Source of the DNA: Channallabes apus
Lineage: Eukaryota; Chordata; Actinopteri; Siluriformes; Clariidae
Direction: 5' to 3'
Assembly: GCA_030522415.1 (NCBI GenBank)
Contig: CM060108.1
Location: forward strand, 53,546,452-53,610,451
DNA length: 64,000 bases
The translations under genes were made by a program, and so were the position numbers. Positions within the stretch are counted from its first letter, which is position 1; every line of letters starts with the position of its first letter. Below, piece by piece: positions 58,151 through 64,000 of the stretch. The notes beneath the pieces were generated by a model. It was not told where the DNA came from, made no database searches, and saw nothing but the letters and a program-made list of their open reading frames with translations.

Positions 58151-59623
58151 ATGACTACTCAAGAAGAATCTCAGACAGACCTTCACCACTGCTTAGTGTG
58201 TGGACAGAGTTTTAGTCAAGAGAAGGATCTCGCAGCGCACCAGCTCATCCACAAACAAGACAAACCACATCAGTGCTTACAGTGTGGAAAGAGTTTCATT
58301 TATAAATGTCGACTCCAACAACATCAGCTCACTCATACAGGAGAGAAGCCGTATCAGTGCTCACTTTGTGGAAAGACTTTCACTCAAAAATATAATCTCA
58401 AGCAACATCAGCGTATTCACACTGGAGAGAAACTGTATCATTGTTCTCAGTGTGGGAAGAGTTTTACTCAAAGCAGCACTCTTCTGCAACATCAGCGTAT
58501 TCATACTGGAGAGAAGCCGCACCAATGCTCACAGTGTGGAAAGAGTTTTACTCAAAAGGTTGCTCTCCAGTGGCATCAGCAGATTCACACTGGAGAAAAG
58601 CCGTATCAATGTTCACAGTGCGGACGTACATTCAAGCGAAAGGGTAATCTTAAAATTCACCAGCGCATTCACACAGGAGAGAAGCCGCATCAGTGCTCAC
58701 AGTGTGGAAAGAGGTTTAGTACCAGAAGTCATTTCAATTATCACCAACTGATTCACAAAGAAGGGACACCATATCACTGCTCACAGTGTGGAAGGGGTTT
58801 TAAGCTAGAGCGTTTGCTCCAACAACATCAGCGCATTCACACTGGAGTCAAACCGTATCAGTGTTCACAGTGTGGGAAGAGTTTTAATCAAAAAGGTCAT
58901 CTCCAGCAACATCAGTGCATTGACACTGGCGAGAAACCGTATCAGTGTTCACAGTGTGGGAAGAGTTTTACTCAAAAAGGTCATCTCCAGGTCCATCAGC
59001 GTGTTCACACTGGAGAAAAGCCGTATCAATGTTCACAGTGCAGACGTACTTTCAAGCGAAAGGGTTGTCTTAAGATTCACCAGCGCATTCACACAGGAAA
59101 GAAGCCATATCAATGCTCACAGTGTGGAATGAGCTTTAGTACCAGAAGTCATTTCAATTATCACCAACTGATTCACAAAGAAGAGTCACCATATCACTGC
59201 TCACAGTGTGGAAGGGGTTTTAAGCAGAAGCGTTTGCTCCAACAACATCAGCGCATTCACACTGGAGTCAAACCGTATCAGTGTTCACAGTGTGGGAAGA
59301 GTTTTAATCAAAAAGGTCATCTCCAGCAACATCAGCGCATTCACACTGGAGAGAAACCGTATCAGTGTTCACAGTGTGGGAAAAGTTTTCATCAAAAAGG
59401 TCATCTCCAGCTGCATCAGCGCACTCACACTGGAGAGAAGCTGTATTTCTGCTCACAGTGTGGGAAGGGCTTTAGATATTTGAGCAGTTTCCAATATCAC
59501 CAGCGCATTCACACTGGAGAGAAGCCATATTCCTGCTCCATATGTGAAAAGAGTTTCATGCACAAAAGGTCTTTACAAAAACATCAACGCATGCATAAGT
59601 CATCTCAAGGAACAAGCCCTTGA
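58151..59623 (+). CDS. C2H2 zinc-finger protein, 17 tandem fingers
   Basis: Nuclear DNA-binding protein of the large fish C2H2 family; 490 codons, all fingers in one exon. The ATG at 58151 is the first possible start, because TAA at 58118 precedes it in frame just after the acceptor. After an 11-residue leader, 17 fingers of 28 residues are joined by TGEKPY-type linkers, with a short KSSQGTSP tail. There is no KRAB, SCAN or BTB domain. Finger 9 has HQCID where HQRIH is expected, losing a zinc ligand. Fingers 6-10 and 11-15 are a block duplication. Two linkers read TGVKPY and two read KEGTPY or KEESPY. The target site is unknown. A poly(A) signal AATAAA lies at 59737-59742. Confidence 0.93.
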   Translation: MTTQEESQTDLHHCLVCGQSFSQEKDLAAHQLIHKQDKPHQCLQCGKSFIYKCRLQQHQLTHTGEKPYQCSLCGKTFTQKYNLKQHQRIHTGEKLYHCSQCGKSFTQSSTLLQHQRIHTGEKPHQCSQCGKSFTQKVALQWHQQIHTGEKPYQCSQCGRTFKRKGNLKIHQRIHTGEKPHQCSQCGKRFSTRSHFNYHQLIHKEGTPYHCSQCGRGFKLERLLQQHQRIHTGVKPYQCSQCGKSFNQKGHLQQHQCIDTGEKPYQCSQCGKSFTQKGHLQVHQRVHTGEKPYQCSQCRRTFKRKGCLKIHQRIHTGKKPYQCSQCGMSFSTRSHFNYHQLIHKEESPYHCSQCGRGFKQKRLLQQHQRIHTGVKPYQCSQCGKSFNQKGHLQQHQRIHTGEKPYQCSQCGKSFHQKGHLQLHQRTHTGEKLYFCSQCGKGFRYLSSFQYHQRIHTGEKPYSCSICEKSFMHKRSLQKHQRMHKSSQGTSP

Positions 59624-60135
59624 GGGACTGCTTTAGGGCCACAAACTGGGATGCATTATATGAAACACATGAGGTGAGGACATTGATGGACTGATTGACT
59701 CACTATGGTGGACTGAGGTTTGGAGAGGGTGAATGAAATAAAAATAATTTTTAATAATTTTAATATATTCTACTCTGTCCTTCTCCAGTTCAATGGTAAC
59801 AATTGGAACTGTGGGAGCTTCCTGTCCGTCCTTGTCTGTAGCTCCAATAAACATGATACATACTGTGATGTCAACTTAAGCTAATTCCCACTCGCCCCTC
59901 TTTCCTAGCTTACCTCTGTTCCCTGGTTACTGGACCCTTTGTAGTTTCATAACCATATAAAGGAAGATGGTGCAGTAATTAACCTGTTACATAAAGCTTA
60001 TTCAAACCTGGACATGGTGAGGATTATGTTTGTTTGATTTTTCAAGTGCTTTTAAGACCATACAGCAGAGGCTGCTGGGTAGAAGCTCCATGCGATCCAA
60101 ATCGAGCCATTTATCATATGCTGGATAAGTGAATA
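59624..60135. other. 3' UTR of the zinc-finger gene and unassigned sequence
   Basis: AATAAA at 59737-59742, about 115 bases after the stop, is the likely poly(A) signal. Beyond it nothing was recognised up to the hAT element. Confidence 0.5.
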
Positions 60136-60143
60136 TTTTAGTG

Positions 60144-61780
60144 CAGTGGTTCTCAAACTGTGGGGCGCGCCCCACTAGTGGGGAATACAGACATGACAGG
60201 TGGGGCGCAATGAACGGGAGGAAATAACAGGAAAGTACCTATTCTAATTCATGCTTTTCTTTATTGATAATGAAGAGCGTACGCTCAAAACTAAACAATC
60301 ACACATAAATAAATGGATCATTAATACAAGTAAATTTAAAATAACATCAGTTGTGGGCCGGGAGAAAAAGTGGAACCATAGGGGAACAATAACGGTTTAA
60401 CGTCGGACAAACTTGAGCTGCGCTGCTCGAATCACAAACCTGCGCGAGCCACTGGGCAGCGCTGCGCGACTCTGACAGAAATAAACCGCGCCGACCATCA
60501 AAATACATTTAACCCCGCTGGGATGCGCACGTACAATCCAGGCATGGCAAGGCGGAAACAATATTAAACAGTCCTGACATTTTGAATAAATTGTTTTTAA
60601 ATAAAACACAGTGGGTTGCGCAGGTTTGTGATTTGAGCGGCGCTGCGCGATCCACCGGGCTGCGCAAATAAACCAGATCATCACTGCGCTATTCAGATAG
60701 TTGCGCTGTATTTGCGCAGATATTCGGTTCAATCGGGTGCCACGGTTTCGTCCCACTTTTGATGTGTTTGACTTCACATACACTTCGACAATGGTAGAAG
60801 ACTATATACAGGTGCAGCAGCAGTGAGTTTGCTTACATGTGACAAAACCAAGAATGAGGAGATTGTAAAGAACAAAAGATGCCTCGTGTGGTGTGGAATT
60901 GGTTTGGGTAGAAGAAAAGTGATACGAATGAGATGAACGTGAGTTGGAAGGTACACAAGTGCACTGTTTTAACAAGTGGTGGAAACACGTCAAACCTTTT
61001 CTATCATCTGAAATCCAAATCGAATATGGCCAAAGTAAAAAGAATGTGGCAAACCTCAGCAATTCACAGTTTAAATAAAATTACATTAAAAAAATGAAAT
61101 TATGTAAAACAATTTCTTTGTGTTTTCATTTTTATTTATGCATTTTCAGATACAAATTGCTATATTGTGTTATTGAGTTAGAAAATTGCTTCCACCATGA
61201 TAGAAGATTTTGGTTATATCGCCCACCCCTAATGAAGCCTAACTTGAGCTTGGATTCATGGTGGTGATGGTGGGGGCAGAGGAGAGGCTCATGTGTGTTT
61301 TGTGTCTTAAACTGCTGGCAGCAGACCGCATGAGACCCAACAAATTAGGAAGACACTTAGAGACAACACACTCACAGTCACGTTAATAAACCACTCGACT
61401 TCTTTGAAAGAAAGCTGGCAGAATACAGACAGCAGGAGAATCGCATGGTAACATCTGAATCAGTGGACAGCAAAGCACAAATGGCTTCATTCAAAGTTAC
61501 ATACAGAATTGGCCAGTGCAAAAAAAACTACAAACGATTGCTGAGCAGCTAATAAACATGGGGTCAATTATGCAAAGATAAGTGACAACGTAAGCCTTGT
61601 AACAATTGCACGTGTATTTTATCTTTTTTTAACTTGGTGGTGATCGTATTGGTTTAGGAATTGATATTTCAATAAACAGTAAACTTGGCCGATTTCGTTA
61701 TTATTTTGTTGACAAGTGGGGCTTGAAAATTCGCTCAGCCCCTTAAGTGGGGAATGACAGAAACAGTTTGAGAACCACTG
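60144..61780 (+). mobile_element. hAT element with 8-bp TSD and BED-finger relic
   Basis: CAGTGGTTCTCAAACTG and CAGTTTGAGAACCACTG are the ends, flanked by TTTTAGTG at 60136-60143 and 61781-61788. The plus strand near 61280-61380 reads CVLCLKLLAADRMRPNKLGR and then HLETTHSQ, a BED-type zinc finger of ZBED/Buster-like hAT transposases, followed by stops. The catalytic domain is absent. An inverted GC-rich pair lies inside at about 60411-60465 and 60612-60668. Confidence 0.92.
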
Positions 61781-62009
61781 TTTTAGTGGAACATCATTGT
61801 TTATATATTGCATATTTATTGTGTATTATTTCACATTTCCTTCTGAACTAAAGTAGGCTAAACATTATAGTGCATGTTGAAGTTGTGAGAAGTTTTTCCA
61901 GCTTTAAACAATGGAAAATCAAAAAGGTGAAATCAGTGCCAGTTTATCATAATCAGTCTGCTCCATTCACAATTGTTTTAAGCCCCTGTAATAGACCCAT
62001 GCAAGACTC

Positions 62010-63060
62010 TCATAATCTAAACTGGATTCAAGATTCTTTATTGTCACCATACTAAGTACTGTACAGAAACATTTGAGTGGTCCTTACATTGCAACTAAAC
62101 TTTCAAATGTAAATATGGTGAAAAAATTTATTATTGGACAATAATCCAGAATGTAAACATAAAAAAATTCTAGAATGGAAAGTGCAGCATAATGTAAATA
62201 TAGCGAAAGTATAGACTGCAAAATATTCAGTGAATAGACACATGCTGAAGTATACAGAGAATGTAAACCTGTAGAAGAGGGTATAAAATGCTAGGTCAGA
62301 TTGGTGCCATCCTTTAGTGTGTATGTATGTGTTTATGAACCTGGCACCTCTACTAAACCGTGCATGCGGACTAATAAACAGAGATGCGTTTTCCTTAGCT
62401 CCACTCCCGTGAAAAACGACATTTAGAGAACGGCTAACTCGTGAAAGGTTGTCCACGTAACACTAATCTTCTATGGATTCTAAATTGATACTGTAACCAT
62501 TTTTTAAAATCCCTGGAATGCAAGAGATGAAGAATTTCTTCATAATGATTTTTATTGTGCTATTATAAAAAATAAAAATATGGTGAAAGCTGTTTGTGGT
62601 TGGTTTGTGAAGTAATGGACCTGAATTGTTTTCCAGAGTGCAGCAGTTTAAATGGGTATTGTCCAGGGTCGTAAGGACCCGTTAGGATGTTTGTTGCCCT
62701 TTTAAGGCAGTGATGTGTTCCTTCAGAGGAGTCAGAGAGCATCTGATGGTTTCTTTGCCAAGTTGTTCACCCCCGAAGGGCTACTCGTCCACCTCTCAGC
62801 TGCTATAGAAGGACACAAGCAAATGCTCTTGCAGCTTTTGTGCCTTTTTACTTCTGCTAAGGTGTTTGTGGTTCAGGGAGGACCATGACAATATTGGTGC
62901 CCAGGAATCTGAAGCCTGTAACCCTATCCGTGGGAAGAGGGTTATCCTTCTTGTGCTGTCTATGATGTGTTCTTTGGGTTTTGAAGCATTGAGGGCCAGA
63001 TTGTTTGCCCCACACCATTCTGCCAGACTCTGCATGTCATCTCTGTAAGCTAAGGGGAGG
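62010..63060 (-). mobile_element. Rex1/CR1-like LINE 3' fragment (minus strand)
   Basis: The minus strand at about 62796-63050 reads LAEWCGANNLALNASKPKE, the conserved block after the reverse-transcriptase core of Rex1-like LINEs. Toward lower coordinates are a 3' UTR-like stretch and GATTCTTTATTGTCAC near 62031. It is broken by frameshifts. Confidence 0.55.
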
Positions 63061-64000
63061 TGATACCCAATTGTTTGCAGAGAAGGTAGTATAATGTAAA
63101 GAAATAATTAAATAATTAAAACCTAAATAATTTCTGTTGTTAGCTGCATCTTCGGGGGTCTAAGAAAAATGATCCAATTAATTATTTTTTGGAATTCAGA
63201 ATAATTGGCCTTGGCTCATTTCTGTGAAGAACATATATCAGAACCTTTTCAGTGACCACACCCTGTACACCCCCTACACAGCTATATCACATAAAGGATG
63301 TTTAGATCAACTGGACCCTGCGCTAATTAAAGTTTGAAAATTTTAGGTCCTGTGTACCTTTACTCTGTAATCCTCCTGTCGGGGACTGTTGTGTGTGAGT
63401 ATGTGAGAGAGTAAGTTTTGTGTTTTGGCCCTGTTGTCATACAACATTGTGGCAAAAATTCACGCAGTGACCCCTGTCTGCTCTCTCAGTCCCATACTCT
63501 TTACCCTCTGTTTTGTTGGTTGGAACCAATCTTTATTTGCTTCTATTCTATCGCATTTTTCATATTCCAAATTGGGGACCGGGTGCAATAAATATAGATT
63601 TGTGGTTCCTTATCACAACTTATCAAGATTGCTAAAAAATTCTCTGTTCACAAGACATTGCAATTGAATTTGGAGAGAGATACTAGATGATGATGATGAT
63701 GTAGAGGAAGAGGATTACAGGATTTGTGAAAAGAGTCCGAAGGTAACTTTAAAGAAAGGCTGAGGCTGAGTATCAGCTAGTTCCAAAAACTAGACACAGA
63801 ACTAGCCATTTTTTTGGATGTCAAAAAAATGGTAAAATTGGATGGTCTATTTGCCCAAGAAATGAGCACCTCTGCATGGCTGCCAATGTGATAAGAATTG
63901 AACCAGGACCAACAGTGTAAGAGCCATATCGTATTTGTTATGAATTGGTTGTTGTGTTTATTTGTTTTATTTTATTTTATTCTATTTTATTTTATTCATT
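63061..64000. other. Unassigned sequence at right edge
   Basis: A (GAT)n run lies near 63685-63702 and the window ends in an ATTTT-rich tract. I see no gene. Open frames of up to 80 codons have no motif. Confidence 0.45.

Overview
The window looks like nuclear DNA from a teleost fish. Genes have short exons with GT..AG introns, CA/GT microsatellites are abundant, and Tc1/mariner, hAT, L2-, RTE- and L1-type LINEs, BEL and Gypsy LTR elements and tRNA-derived SINEs are all present. I cannot fix the order or species from sequence alone. There are no bacterial operons, rRNAs or CRISPR arrays.

Three host genes can be supported. (1) 576-9686 (+) is DIS3L2, the cytoplasmic 3'-5' exonuclease that degrades uridylated RNAs. 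All 20 coding exons join in phase to give 956 codons plus stop, with the four RNB-domain aspartates intact. (2) 26536-12508 (-) is a very large gene for a SecA-like ATPase. Nine coding exons give about 2,324 residues, including one 5.3 kb exon that carries Walker A, DEVD, GRGTDI and GRTGRKG motifs. It has a cysteine-rich N-terminal module, a charged coiled coil, a hydrophobic glycine-rich segment and an OTU-like C-terminal module. It is the most unusual item in the window. One exon junction (13522/13321) is out of phase by a single base. (3) 58151-59623 (+) is a 17-finger C2H2 zinc-finger gene with its own 5' UTR exon. A possible orphan first exon lies at about 33970-34053.

Layout: 0-10.5 kb is DIS3L2, with a Tc1-like and a Tigger-like relic in its introns and a 215-bp inverted repeat around its first two exons. 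10.5-12.5 kb holds SINE, Tc1 and hAT debris that abuts the SecA-like gene. 12.5-27.4 kb is the SecA-like gene, with RTE, SINE, Tc1 and L2 copies in its introns. 28-34 kb holds a TIR element, L2 copies and an inverted duplication. 34.5-41.5 kb is a recently inserted BEL/Pao element (5-bp TSD, near-identical LTRs) with an RTE LINE inside its RNase H region. 41.5-44.9 kb is Gypsy, SINE and Tc1 debris. 45-57.2 kb is an L1 ORF2 relic (-) broken by a non-autonomous LTR element, a solo LTR and a nest of mariner > hAT > L2 > Tc1, with target-site duplications visible for most layers. 57.7-59.9 kb is the zinc-finger gene. 60.1-61.8 kb is a hAT element with a perfect 8-bp TSD. The rest is LINE debris and unassigned AT-rich DNA.

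The three genes show no sign of acting in one pathway; the window is a small set of unrelated genes in repeat-dense DNA. Splice sites, phases, TSDs and motifs were read directly from the sequence. Family names rest on remembered motif patterns and were not checked by a search.
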